Of a stretch of 47,063 nucleotides of DNA, positions 27,245 through 36,716 are shown piece by piece (positions within the stretch are counted from its first letter, which is position 1; every line of letters begins with the position of its first letter). A model generated the notes under the pieces. That model saw nothing but the letters and a program-made list of their open reading frames with translations. It made no database searches and was not told the origin of the DNA. This DNA is from Chloroflexota bacterium (lineage in GTDB: Bacteria; Chloroflexota; UBA6077; CF-72): positions 1-47,063 of the forward strand of contig JAFAOS010000397.1 in the NCBI GenBank assembly GCA_019247515.1, written 5' to 3'. Position numbers and translations under genes: made by a program.

Positions 27245-27975
27245 TTCGAACTCACTGGCCACGATAGATCGCCCAATTCGTAGAGCACCAGGGTGCTCGC
27301 CAGCAGCGCGGCGGTCTCGGCGCGCAGGATCCTCGGCCCCAGGCTGATGATCCGGGCGCCAGCCTGGCGCGCGCAGCCAACCTCTTCGGCAGTAAAACCA
27401 CCCTCCGGCCCGACGAACAGCGCCACCCGCGACCGCCGACCCTCGAGCGCAGCGCGCAACTCGAGGCGGCGTTCAGCCTCGTACGCCAGCAGCCGGCAAC
27501 CGTCGCTCGCCACCAGCGCGGCGGGCAGGGGCAGCGTCGGCAGCAGCTCGGGCACCACGCCCCGACCACATTGCTCCGCGGCCTCGCCGAGAATCGTCCG
27601 CCAGCGAGCGTATCGGCGCGCGTCGGGCGCCTCGCGGACCAGCGCTCGCGTGGTGAGGACTGGACCTATCGCCGAGGCGCCGATTTCCGTGAGCTTCTGC
27701 AGCACCACCTCGAACTTGTCGCGCTGCAGCAAGGCGGGGTAGACGCTCAGTCGCGTCCGAGGCTCGGGCGCCTGGGCCGCCTCGCCGACGACTCGTCCCG
27801 CGGAAGTGTCGGTCAGCTCTACACGCCGATCGACCAGGTTCAACCCGTCGAAGACCCGCACCTGATCGCCGCGCCGCAGCCGCAGCACGCTGCGAATCTG
27901 ATGTGCCTGCGCGTCCGTAAAGCGCACGTGGTCGCCACGGAGCTGCTCGCCAGCCACCAGGAACCGGTGCGTCAT
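27241..27975 (-). CDS. rsmE: 16S rRNA (uracil-1498-N3)-methyltransferase RsmE
   Basis: A 244-residue SPOUT-class enzyme that methylates U1498 of 16S rRNA using SAM. An N-terminal PUA-like part shows HQIRSVLRLRRGDQVRVFDG; the C-terminal knot shows ALFVGPEGGFTAEEVG, ISLGPRILRAETAAL. An upstream in-frame GTG at 27984 is possible; ATG 27975 fits the family N-terminus (THRFLVAG). It sits between prmA and HIT, a frequent order. Confidence 0.92.
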   Translation of the reverse strand: MTHRFLVAGEQLRGDHVRFTDAQAHQIRSVLRLRRGDQVRVFDGLNLVDRRVELTDTSAGRVVGEAAQAPEPRTRLSVYPALLQRDKFEVVLQKLTEIGASAIGPVLTTRALVREAPDARRYARWRTILGEAAEQCGRGVVPELLPTLPLPAALVASDGCRLLAYEAERRLELRAALEGRRSRVALFVGPEGGFTAEEVGCARQAGARIISLGPRILRAETAALLASTLVLYELGDLSWPVSSK

Positions 27976-28017
27976 GTCCGCCACACGTCCACCCGCACTA
28001 CCCAGCGTCCTGGTGCG

Positions 28018-28938
<921 letters not shown>

Positions 28939-28947
28939 GCCGCCCAC

Positions 28948-30912
28948 TCAGATGACACGCTCGTTGCCGCCATCCACGGGCACCTGGGCGGCCGTCGTCC
29001 TCGAAAAGACTGGCCCGCACATCTCGGCAACCATCTCCGCCACGTCACGACTGGTGACTTCGACGCCGAGGACGTTGTTGCGACGGTACTCCTCGACGCT
29101 GAGTCCGTAATTGACGGCGCGACTGCGCAGCACGTCGTCGGTCCAGATGCCGGTGTCGAAGACCGCGTTGGGATGGACGATGTTGACCCGAATGCCGTCA
29201 CCACCCCACTCCAGGGCCGCCACGCGCGCGAGCTGATTCACGGCCGCCTTGGACGCCGAATACGCCGCGGCGCCGGGGCCCGGCGCGGGCACGTTTTTCG
29301 AGCCAATCACCACCACCCGACCGTAGCGCGGAGCGCGCTTCAACAGCGGATATGCCGACCTGAGCAGCACCATGTTGGCGTCCAGGTTGACGTCCATGAC
29401 CCGCCGCCACTCGGTCAGGCTCAAGCCATCGACGCGCGTCGAGGCGGGAAAGATGCCGGCGTTGAGCACCAGCATGTCCAGGCCGCCGAAGGCCGAGACG
29501 GCCGCATCCAGCGCGCGGTCGACCGTGTCAGGCTGGCTGACGTCGCACTCCAGGCCCAGGAAGTCGGACCGTTGGCCAAAGAGGTCACGGATGCGCGGGT
29601 TGACGTCGAGTCCGACCACGGCGGCGCCGCGCCGCTGCAGCGCTTCCGCGCAGGCCTTGCCGATTCCCGAAGCGGCGCCGGTGACCAGTGCGATTTCGCC
29701 AGTGAACACGGGCGCACTGCCGCCGCGGCGGAGCTTGGCCTGTTCCAGGTCCCAGTATTCGACCGCAAAGATGTCGGAAGCTGGCAGCGCTCGGTAACCG
29801 CCCAGCGCGGTGGCGCGCAGCACGACGTCGATCGTCTGCGAATACACGTCAAAGGCGATCGACGCGTCCGCCGCGGTGCGGCCGATCGTGACCAGGCCGA
29901 GAGATGGGTCGAGAACGACCCGCGGCGCGGGGTCCAGCATCTGCAACGACGGGCCCGCGTGCGCGCGAAAGTACGCCTCGTAGCCATCCTTGAAGCGCCT
30001 CACGTCACGCCCGACCTGGGCGACCCGCCTGGTGCGAATCACGTGGTCCGGCGTCACAGGACCCTGCTGCGAAATCTCGTGCAGGTCGTCGCGCTGCGCA
30101 AAAGCCAGCTCTTTTGGCCCGGAATGTGTGCTGAGGATCATGGGAGAGCCCGCCACCTCCGAGACCTCGCGCCGCAAGCTCGCGAGCTCGCCGCGCGCGA
30201 CTGTTGCCGGGCAGAATCCGCCAGGCGACAGCGCCCAGGCGCCGCGGGTCTTCAGGTACGTCTCGGCTCGCGTCACCAGCTCGACCATCCGCTCGTAGGC
30301 TTCGCGCGCGGTCTGGCCAAAACTGAAGAAGCCGTGGTTGAGCAGCACCAGCCCAACCGTCTCGGGCGTGGAGTCCTTTGGAAAGCGGTCGGCGACGACC
30401 CGCGCCAGGTCGAAGCCCGGCATCACGTACGGCACCACAACCGCCGTATCACCATAGATTTCGCGCGCGCGAGCAAAACCATCCTCGGTGTTGGTGATCG
30501 CCAGCAGCGCGTCCGCGTGCGTGTGATCGACGAACGGGTACGGCAGCAGCGCGTGCAGGATGGTTTCGACCGAAGGTGTCGGCGCCGCGGGATCGATCAG
30601 CGCAGCGCGCAGCTCCTGGACCATCTGCGCGTCAGACAGGCGGTCGAGCGTGGCCAGGCGCAGGGCTCGGTCGAGCCGCACGGGTGCGAATCCGGCCGGC
30701 TCGATGGTCGCCAGGTCCCAGCCGCTGCCCTTCACGTACAGGACGTCTTCGTCGTCGCCAAACAGGGTCGGCTGGCGAATCTTGACCGACGTATTGCCGC
30801 CACCGTGCAACACCAGCGAGTGATCGCTGCCGAGCAGACGCGAGGTATAGACACGTTGGCCCAGGGGTCCAGCAAAGGTGGCCGCGGCGGCGGCGTCCCA
30901 CAGACTTCGCAT
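28948..30912 (-). CDS. Bifunctional class II aldolase / short-chain dehydrogenase
   Basis: A 654-residue two-domain enzyme. The N-terminal class II aldolase/adducin domain (about 1-390) has HGGGNTSVK, the zinc ligands in VDHTHADALLAI and LLNHGFFSFG. The C-terminal SDR (about 405-654) has LVTGAASGIGKACAEAL, LVLNAGIFP, catalytic YSASKAAVNQLA and a C-terminal PVDGG. The layout matches rhamnulose-1-phosphate aldolase/lactaldehyde dehydrogenase fusions: the aldolase would release lactaldehyde, which the SDR oxidises. No rhamnose kinase or isomerase lies here, so the sugar is uncertain. ATG start. It abuts prmA (stop TGA at 28948). Confidence 0.88.
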   Translation of the reverse strand: MRSLWDAAAAATFAGPLGQRVYTSRLLGSDHSLVLHGGGNTSVKIRQPTLFGDDEDVLYVKGSGWDLATIEPAGFAPVRLDRALRLATLDRLSDAQMVQELRAALIDPAAPTPSVETILHALLPYPFVDHTHADALLAITNTEDGFARAREIYGDTAVVVPYVMPGFDLARVVADRFPKDSTPETVGLVLLNHGFFSFGQTAREAYERMVELVTRAETYLKTRGAWALSPGGFCPATVARGELASLRREVSEVAGSPMILSTHSGPKELAFAQRDDLHEISQQGPVTPDHVIRTRRVAQVGRDVRRFKDGYEAYFRAHAGPSLQMLDPAPRVVLDPSLGLVTIGRTAADASIAFDVYSQTIDVVLRATALGGYRALPASDIFAVEYWDLEQAKLRRGGSAPVFTGEIALVTGAASGIGKACAEALQRRGAAVVGLDVNPRIRDLFGQRSDFLGLECDVSQPDTVDRALDAAVSAFGGLDMLVLNAGIFPASTRVDGLSLTEWRRVMDVNLDANMVLLRSAYPLLKRAPRYGRVVVIGSKNVPAPGPGAAAYSASKAAVNQLARVAALEWGGDGIRVNIVHPNAVFDTGIWTDDVLRSRAVNYGLSVEEYRRNNVLGVEVTSRDVAEMVAEMCGPVFSRTTAAQVPVDGGNERVI

Positions 30913-31035
30913 TCGATGTGACGCAAGGAAGGCTAACGGGTCAGGCGTGCGTCGCGCGAAGCGAGGCGCGCCCGGCGCGTGATGCCGCTTCCAACGCGTC
31001 CCGGGCGCGGGGCTGACCGAACGCCGACGCTGCGT

Positions 31036-31078
31036 GTGACGTCTCTAAAACGATTCGCTAAATCGTTTCAGGCGTCAC
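31036..31078. promoter_or_regulatory. Nested inverted repeat at the end of the arsR-type gene
   Basis: Inner arms AAACGAT and ATCGTTT with a 7-base loop; outer arms GTGACG and CGTCAC, the latter including the regulator's stop codon. The inner stem is AT-rich, with no T-run after it. It may end the lasso operon message or be an operator for the aldolase gene, whose start is 123 bases further on. The rest of 30913-31035 shows nothing else clear. Confidence 0.5.
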
Positions 31079-31422
31079 GGCGCGCCGACCGGCGGTTCGG
31101 CGTACTTGCCCATCCAGCGAGCGTGCACCAGCCGAATGGGCGCCGGATTGAGATAGTGCAGCTTCTCGCGGCCGACCTTCCGCGTGGCGATCAGACCGGC
31201 GCCTTCCAGGATGCGCAGGTGCTTCATCACCCCGAAGCGAGTCATGCCGGGCAACTGTGCCGTGAGCTCGCCGAGCGTCTGGCCGTCGGCGTCGAACAGA
31301 CTGTCCAGGAGCAGCCGCCGACTGGAGTCAGCCAGCGCGCGAAACACGTCGCCGCCGTCGGCCGCGCCAGTTGCGGGATCGGCATCGTCGAGTGTTGGCG
31401 CGGCGACCGACAGGTGATTCAT
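31075..31422 (-). CDS. ArsR-family winged-helix transcriptional regulator
   Basis: A 115-residue DNA-binding protein. After about 25 low-complexity residues comes the ArsR/SmtB fold: VFRALADSSRRLLLDSLF, TLGELTAQLPGMTRFGVMKHLRILEGAGLI (helix-turn-helix) and the wing RKVGREKLHYLNP. There is no Cys-based metal site. The C-terminal helix with VHARWMGKY resembles the SdpR/AHSA1-associated subgroup. It starts 25 bases after the lasso nucleotidyltransferase gene but has its own TAGACT box 8 bases before ATG, so it may be separately transcribed. Control of the lasso operon is possible but only inferred from position. Confidence 0.86.
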   Translation of the reverse strand: MNHLSVAAPTLDDADPATGAADGGDVFRALADSSRRLLLDSLFDADGQTLGELTAQLPGMTRFGVMKHLRILEGAGLIATRKVGREKLHYLNPAPIRLVHARWMGKYAEPPVGAP

Positions 31423-31430
31423 CAGTCACA

Positions 31431-31436
31431 AGTCTA
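31431..31436 (-). promoter_or_regulatory. Predicted -10 box of the ArsR-type gene (leaderless)
   Basis: TAGACT on the minus strand, exactly 8 bases before ATG 31422, in the 25-base gap after the nucleotidyltransferase gene. Confidence 0.45.
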
Positions 31437-31447
31437 GCCCGCGCCGC

Positions 31448-32566
31448 TCAGCCCAGCGCGACCTCCACCAACGCCCGCGTCCGCGCCCAGCGCCGACCCA
31501 TCAGCAGCGTGGCGGGCAGCATGCCGCGCAAGGACTCCGCCGCCCGAAACTGCACGGCGCGGCGGTGCATGCGCGCCGTCAAACCGGCAACCGACCGGAC
31601 CGGCCAGACGCAGCGATACAGCACACGCACTGGCGCCGCGGGTCGAAGCGCCTTCAGCTGGCGCTCCGCCAGCGGGGCGCCCAGCAGCTCGCGCGTCAAC
31701 CACAGCGCGTACCAGACGGACCCGCACACGCCCTCGGCACGGGCAACCTTGCGAACCAGCCCCCAGTTGAGGGTGTCGCCGTGCTGGCGGACGAGCAGGT
31801 CTAGGTCCTTCAGCCAGATCAAACGCTCGAACCCGTGCTTGTGCGCGTGCACGCTCAACTGGACGACCTGATCTTCGGGACCGAGCATCAGCGCACCCGG
31901 GACGCCTGGCAACGGCTGTGCCCGCTGCCAGCGGCCCGCCTCGCATACCGCTTTGAGTCCGAGCTGCAGGGGGTCGAGGTGGAGCTCCACGAGCACACTG
32001 TCGTCCGCGGTTTCGAATCTGCGATGGAAGTGGCCCTCGTGTCCGCCGTGCGACCTCTGCGATCGCCGCGCGCGCTCCGGGGGGTCCACCACCTCGTGGA
32101 AGCCAACGTCGAGCAGCACCTGGATGGCCGCGTCTTCATCGTCGTCGCGGATGGTGAGGTCCAGGTCGGCGTAGGGACGCAGAGCGATCGCCGGATACAG
32201 CGTGCGCGCGAGCGCCGGGCCCTTCAAAACAATGACAGGAATGTCGGCGGTGTGAAATGCATCCGCGATGCGGCGCAGGTGGGATTCCATGCGCAGGCCC
32301 TCGCCAGTCTGTACCAGGCCGAGGTGGCGGAGCGTCTGCTGGACTGGGTGGGGCAGCGCGGCGTTGCTCTCAGCCGCGGCGCGCGCAATATAACCCACGA
32401 TCCGGTGTTGGGTTGCGACGTGCAGCGTCGCCGACCAATCCTCCACCGCGGCCAACGCCGTCGATACCTCCCGACGTGTTGCCGACGCCGGCTCCCGCAC
32501 GCAGAGACGGAGGGTCGTCGCGACCTTCGAACTGACCGGAAACACCGCTTGTTCCATGGGACTCAC
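31448..32566 (-). CDS. Lasso-cluster nucleotidyltransferase (NTP_transf_5 type)
   Basis: A 372-residue protein of the nucleotidyltransferase family frequently found in lasso clusters that also hold an HPr-like kinase. The polymerase-beta-like core shows IVLKGPALARTLYP (about 112-125) and the metal-binding RPYADLDLTI (about 130-139, Asp-x-Asp), then a third acidic strand in VLVELHLDPL. Before and after it are helical parts typical of this family. In Bacillus pseudomycoidin the equivalent gene is linked to sugar addition on the phosphorylated C-terminal Ser, so a similar decoration is plausible. GTG 32566 has GAGGA a few bases upstream and starts 14 bases after the exporter gene. Confidence 0.8.
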   Translation of the reverse strand: MSPMEQAVFPVSSKVATTLRLCVREPASATRREVSTALAAVEDWSATLHVATQHRIVGYIARAAAESNAALPHPVQQTLRHLGLVQTGEGLRMESHLRRIADAFHTADIPVIVLKGPALARTLYPAIALRPYADLDLTIRDDDEDAAIQVLLDVGFHEVVDPPERARRSQRSHGGHEGHFHRRFETADDSVLVELHLDPLQLGLKAVCEAGRWQRAQPLPGVPGALMLGPEDQVVQLSVHAHKHGFERLIWLKDLDLLVRQHGDTLNWGLVRKVARAEGVCGSVWYALWLTRELLGAPLAERQLKALRPAAPVRVLYRCVWPVRSVAGLTARMHRRAVQFRAAESLRGMLPATLLMGRRWARTRALVEVALG

Positions 32567-32580
32567 GCGCGTTTCCTCGC

Positions 32581-34344
32581 TCAGCTCGCAACCAGCACGC
32601 GTTCGGCTGACCGACGCAATTGGCTGCCGAACTGCAGCTCGAAAAGGTCCCGGTACATGCCGTCCTGACGAAGCAGCTCGGCGTGCGTTCCCTGCTGCAG
32701 CAGGCGGCCGTGGTCGACCACCAGGATGCGATTGGCATCAAGAATCGTCGACAGGCGATGCGCAACGACCAGCGTGGTGCGATCGTGCGCCAGCTCGTCC
32801 AGGGCCGACTGGACCTCGCGTTCCGTTCGTGCGTCCAGCGCGGAGGTAGGTTCGTCCAGCAGGAGAATGCGCGGGTCGCGCAGGATGGCACGCGCAATTG
32901 CCAGTCGCTGCCGCTGACCTTCAGAGAGTCGGGTGCCGCGCTCGCCGAGCTGCGTGTCGAGCCCATGTGGCAGGCTCTGAATGAAGTCCCAGGCGTGGGC
33001 GGCTCGAAGCGCCGCTTCGATGGCGGCATCGTCCGCGCCGAGGCGGGCGAAAGCAACGTTCTCGCGAACGGTCGTCGCAAACAGGAAGGTGTCTTGAAAG
33101 ACCGTACCAATCTGTTCACGCAAGCCGGCGAGGGTCAGCTCACGCAGGTCGACTCCGTCCAGAAGGACGCGACCGCGATCGGGATCGTAGAAGCGGAGCA
33201 CCAGGCCCAGCAGCGTGCTCTTGCCGGCGCCACTGGGACCGACGAGCGCGACGCGTTCGCCCGGCTCTGCGTGAAACGACACTCCGTTCAGGACCGGAGT
33301 ATCCGCGTGATATCCGAAACTCACGTCCTCGAACGCCAGTGCACCTCGCACCCTTCTTGGCGCCGCCGCGTTCGGCTTCTCCTTCACCAGCGGCGTATGG
33401 TCGAGAAAGTCGAAGACCCGTTCCGCGGCGCCGAGCGCTTGCTGCGCGCCGCCAATCATGGTGCCGATCATGCTCAGCGGCTGAAAGAAGAGGTTGAAGA
33501 AGCTGCGCATGGCGATAACCGTGCCCAGCGTGGTGTGCCCAATGATCACCAGGTAGGCGCCGAAGCCCAGCACGACCAGCGTGACGGCCAGCGACAACAC
33601 GCTCTGACCAGCCTGCAGGCCAATGCCCATGAACGCCAGACGCATGCGCAGACCCAGCAGGTCTTGCAGGATTTGATTGATGCGGGTGGCCTGCGACTGC
33701 TCGCGTCCGAACGCGGCGACCTCGCGCATGCCGGCCGTGTTTTCCTGGATGTGCTCGGTCAGCTCCGCGGCCTTGTCCTGCGCGCGGCGACTCGCCGGGC
33801 GAAGGGGTCGCGTGAGGTACCCGGCCAGGACGGCCACCAGCGGGGGTGCAATACCCGCGGCGAGCGCCAGCTGCCAGTTGAGCTGGAGCATCAAACCCAC
33901 CGCGGATACGATTGCAACACAGCTACCCAGTCCGAGCACCACTGTCGAGTAGAAGAAGTCCGCCAACATCGGCGCGTCGTTGCTGACGAGTGCCGTGGTG
34001 CGGCTGCTGTGCTCGCGGTGCGAAAACGCCAGCGACAGCCTTTCCGCGTGGCGAAAGAGCTGGCCGCGCAGATGGACCAGGAACCGCTCCGAGAGAAAGC
34101 TGCGCAAACCAGAGGCGACCTGCTGGCAGACGGTGATCGCGACCCACAACAGCGCATAGCCGACGATGGTGGGGACCAGCAGATCGAGGTCCCGAGCGCC
34201 GATGACGTTGTCCACCAGACGCCGTTCCAGGAGTGGCATGCCCAGCACCAGCACGGGCGTGACCGCCGTCAAGAGCATGAGCGGCAGCCAGGCGGTCCAG
34301 AAGGATTGGAATTCACCCAGACTGCGGCGAATGATGTGGAACAT
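32581..34344 (-). CDS. Lasso peptide ABC exporter (D protein)
   Basis: A 587-residue half transporter with an N-terminal six-helix membrane domain (about 15-310) and a C-terminal ATPase: Walker A GPSGAGKST (369-377), Q-loop TVFQDTFLFATTV, signature TRLSEGQRQRLAIARA, Walker B ILLLDEPTSALD and H-loop VVAHRLST. It has no C39 peptidase domain, as expected for lasso exporters, where B2 removes the leader. It should export the mature peptide and give self-immunity. ATG 34344 is preceded by AGAGGA; an ATG at 34365 in frame lacks a binding site. It is separated from the precursor gene by a 111-base spacer with a hairpin. Confidence 0.88.
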   Translation of the reverse strand: MFHIIRRSLGEFQSFWTAWLPLMLLTAVTPVLVLGMPLLERRLVDNVIGARDLDLLVPTIVGYALLWVAITVCQQVASGLRSFLSERFLVHLRGQLFRHAERLSLAFSHREHSSRTTALVSNDAPMLADFFYSTVVLGLGSCVAIVSAVGLMLQLNWQLALAAGIAPPLVAVLAGYLTRPLRPASRRAQDKAAELTEHIQENTAGMREVAAFGREQSQATRINQILQDLLGLRMRLAFMGIGLQAGQSVLSLAVTLVVLGFGAYLVIIGHTTLGTVIAMRSFFNLFFQPLSMIGTMIGGAQQALGAAERVFDFLDHTPLVKEKPNAAAPRRVRGALAFEDVSFGYHADTPVLNGVSFHAEPGERVALVGPSGAGKSTLLGLVLRFYDPDRGRVLLDGVDLRELTLAGLREQIGTVFQDTFLFATTVRENVAFARLGADDAAIEAALRAAHAWDFIQSLPHGLDTQLGERGTRLSEGQRQRLAIARAILRDPRILLLDEPTSALDARTEREVQSALDELAHDRTTLVVAHRLSTILDANRILVVDHGRLLQQGTHAELLRQDGMYRDLFELQFGSQLRRSAERVLVAS

Positions 34345-34406
34345 GACGGGTCCTCTAAAGGTCATTCAACTCTGGCGGATGGCATGAGATGGGAATGGTT
34401 CCGGCG

Positions 34407-34443
34407 GAGCGCGCCAACAGAGAGTTTCTCCCTCGGCGCACTC
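34407..34443 (-). other. Hairpin between lasso precursor and exporter genes
   Basis: On the minus strand GAGTGCGCC pairs with GGCGCGCTC (9 bp, one G-U) and an inner GAGA/TCTC stem. It begins 12 bases after the precursor stop. No T-run follows, so it is better read as an RNA-end stabiliser or partial terminator that raises precursor message over exporter message. Confidence 0.65.
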
Positions 34444-34455
34444 TGCCGGGTCCTG

Positions 34456-34623
34456 CTATGACCGCGCGCAGGAATTCCTGGCGCAGTTCCCAATCGGGTC
34501 GGAGATGCCGAAAACCCAAAAATCGGCCCATCCCCAACCGGATCCCCGGGTCAGGTCCTCCATCTGCCCGAATTCAAGGATCTCGGGCGTCTGGTATGGA
34601 CGCTTGTGCTGTTCGCTAGTCAT
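34456..34623 (-). CDS. Lasso peptide precursor (A protein)
   Basis: A 55-residue precursor. The leader (1-26) has Tyr10, Pro13, Ile15, Gly19 and Thr25 at exactly the spacing of the lasso leader pattern YxxPxLxxxG(x5)TxG, the first part recognised by B1 and the Thr at position -2 by the processing enzymes. Cleavage after Arg26 gives a 29-residue core starting GSGWGWADFWVF. Gly1 and Asp8 can close an 8-residue ring. The tail has Trp10, Phe12, Cys21, Cys26 and the C-terminal Ser29. The core is longer than most known ones. ATG 34623 overlaps the C-gene stop (ATGA) and has GGAGGTG 5 bases upstream. The peptide's mature form and activity are predictions. Confidence 0.9.
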   Translation of the reverse strand: MTSEQHKRPYQTPEILEFGQMEDLTRGSGWGWADFWVFGISDPIGNCARNSCARS

Positions 34624-36716
34624 GCTTTCACCTCCAATTGGAGCTGGAATTGGCAGTCGGCTACCTGCTCCTCGGCAGCCGTAGGTCTCGTCGGAGAGCC
34701 AGGCTCGCGTGCCTCGGCCCTGATATTTGCGACCCGTCCCTTCCAGGGGGTGGCCACCTTGACCGCCGCGCTCCTGGGTAATTCCAGAGCGCGCAACCAC
34801 TGCTCGAGACCAACGACGTACATCAGCAGTCGAGCGTCCCTACGCATGGCCGCCGCGCCGCCTTCGCGGAACGCTTGCAATCGCGCCCAGAATCGGTCAC
34901 CGTCGACATAGCCGCGCTCCGCCACGCGTGGATGCACGCCCGGTCCAAAGGTTTCGACATATCGCGACCAGTGGCGGTCGATTTGCTCACTGATGGCGGA
35001 GTTGAAGGCGGTGATCCCGGTCTTGCCGCGGATCGGCTCGGGCAAGATGCCACGCATGGCCTCGCGCAGCAGCCGCTTGCCGCCCGCGTAGGAACCGGCG
35101 ACCTCCAGATGAGGGACGAACTTCAGCTCCGGGGGAACCGCCAGCAGGAACGCATGGAGGCGTGGATCGGCAAACGGGCGCCGAATTTCGATGGGCCAAC
35201 CCAGGGATAACGGGGCCTCCTCGGCCGGATACAGGGCCAAATGCTCCCAGTGAAGTGTCGGGTTGGAAAACCGCCGCGCCTTTTCGCGCGCGATGAGCAG
35301 ATCACGATGGCGCGTCCGCAAGGTCTCATCCACCGGTGCGCCGATCCACTCCGGCAGCAGCCGCCACGAGTTTTTGCGCGCATAGCGATCGGCAAAGGCA
35401 GTCATCACCAGGCGTTGCAGCGGCAGCGTCAACAATGGCGCCATCAGGTACAACGCCAGAACGCTGCGGGCGCTTTCGTCCGACTCCTGGAGATAACGTT
35501 TCATTTGACGCGCTGCCTCCAGCAGGCGTCCATGGCGTAGCAGCGAATCGAACACCAGGGCGGAGCCGCGGACACACGCATCGGCAATTTCACCCGTGAG
35601 CAGCACGCGCACGCCCGCGTCGACGCTGGCCGAAAAAAGCGCGTCGAGACCGGCCACAGCCAATCCAGGACGGGGACAGAAGCCGCGTGGCGTCGCCAAC
35701 GACCATTCGTTATCCGCGTCTGGCGTCACCAGATGTGCGCTGAACCCGTATTTGCGCTGGACTTCCTCGATCAGCGGCTGCTCGTCACACTCCAGGCCCG
35801 GGTACACGGCGCTGAACGTGGCGAATCCATTGTCGCGCACGTCCCCACTCCGATACAGCTCCTGGGCCAGGCACACGAGGCTCGACGAATCCAGACCTCC
35901 GCTGAGCAGCGCGCCCACCGCGGAGTCCGACCGCAGCCGATTCCGAACCGCATCGGTCAGCAATGCTCGGAAATGGTCGACGTAGTCCGACTCTCGACGG
36001 TAGCGCAGCTCCGGGCCGGGCACGAATTCCCAGTAGCGTTGGATACGCACGGTTTCGGCGGTTGCCACGAGCATGGAGCCAGCCGTCAGCGCGCTGATCC
36101 CGGCGTAATACGTGTCGGCTCGATCCGCCTGATTGCGCAGCATGCTCGCCGGCACCAGGTCGTCCAGGATGCGGTTTTCGTCCGGCGCGAGCGGCACGGA
36201 GGGGTCCTGCAGGAGCTGGTGAATCTCGGATGCCACCGAGCAACCGCCGCCATCGTTGCTCCGGTAATGAAGTGGTCGCTGTCCGTAAGTATCTCGCGCG
36301 CACACCAACCGCGCGCGACGCGGATCCCAGATGGCGAATGCAAAGTCACCCGTCAATCGCTTGGGCGCGTCCAGCCCCCAGTGCTCGTACGCGCGGAGTA
36401 TCAGCTCGGCGTCGCAGATGTTGCCGCCGGCGGGCCAGCCCAGTTGCGACAGCAGCTCCGACCGATTGTCGAGCCGGGCATCCGCGGTAATCACGCAGCC
36501 CGTGAGCGGACTCACCAGCGGCTGAGCGCCGAGACGATCTTCCGCCGTCGTCACCAGGCTGGCATGACCCAGGCCCACGCCGTCGCGAATCCAGATCTGC
36601 ATGCCATCTGGTCCGCGGTAGTCGACGCACTGCAGCATGCGGCTGACCTGGTGCGCCAGGTCAGTGCGCTGGAGTCGCCCCCCGACTCCAGCCACCACGC
36701 CGGCGATGCCGCTCAC
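34620..36716 (-). CDS. Lasso macrolactam synthetase (C protein, asparagine synthetase B-like)
   Basis: A 698-residue cyclase. It adenylates the Asp8 side chain of the core with ATP and joins it to the Gly1 amine. The N-terminal half is glutaminase-like (MSGIAGVVAG, DYRGPDG, DARLDNRSEL, LTGDFAFAIWD), but the nucleophile Cys2 of true asparagine synthetases is Ser, so it cannot release ammonia from glutamine, as usual for lasso cyclases. The C-terminal half has the pyrophosphatase loop LLSGGLDSSSL (about 271-280) and later GKTGITAFN. The GTG start overlaps the kinase stop (GTGA) and the stop overlaps the precursor ATG, so it is coupled on both sides. Confidence 0.92.
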   Translation of the reverse strand: MSGIAGVVAGVGGRLQRTDLAHQVSRMLQCVDYRGPDGMQIWIRDGVGLGHASLVTTAEDRLGAQPLVSPLTGCVITADARLDNRSELLSQLGWPAGGNICDAELILRAYEHWGLDAPKRLTGDFAFAIWDPRRARLVCARDTYGQRPLHYRSNDGGGCSVASEIHQLLQDPSVPLAPDENRILDDLVPASMLRNQADRADTYYAGISALTAGSMLVATAETVRIQRYWEFVPGPELRYRRESDYVDHFRALLTDAVRNRLRSDSAVGALLSGGLDSSSLVCLAQELYRSGDVRDNGFATFSAVYPGLECDEQPLIEEVQRKYGFSAHLVTPDADNEWSLATPRGFCPRPGLAVAGLDALFSASVDAGVRVLLTGEIADACVRGSALVFDSLLRHGRLLEAARQMKRYLQESDESARSVLALYLMAPLLTLPLQRLVMTAFADRYARKNSWRLLPEWIGAPVDETLRTRHRDLLIAREKARRFSNPTLHWEHLALYPAEEAPLSLGWPIEIRRPFADPRLHAFLLAVPPELKFVPHLEVAGSYAGGKRLLREAMRGILPEPIRGKTGITAFNSAISEQIDRHWSRYVETFGPGVHPRVAERGYVDGDRFWARLQAFREGGAAAMRRDARLLMYVVGLEQWLRALELPRSAAVKVATPWKGRVANIRAEAREPGSPTRPTAAEEQVADCQFQLQLEVKA
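34629..34635 (-). promoter_or_regulatory. Strong ribosome binding site of the lasso precursor
   Basis: GGAGGTG on the minus strand, 5 bases before the ATG and inside the last codons of the C gene. It is the best binding site in the operon and fixes the precursor start against a longer frame open to 34800. Confidence 0.8.

Noticed and set aside
29173..34461. Very long plus-strand frames opposite the aldolase and exporter genes (582 and 613 residues)
   Set aside because: They mirror real minus-strand genes, are rich in Arg/Gln/His without any domain, and result from GC-rich codon use. The same holds for long frames at 1010-2230, 1930-3129, 14731-15870, 20144-21295, 40870-42372, 41981-43342 and 44885-46357.
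34624..34800. Longer precursor frame starting upstream of ATG 34623
   Set aside because: The extra 59 residues are another frame of the cyclase gene; the strong binding site and the lasso leader spacing fix the start at 34623.
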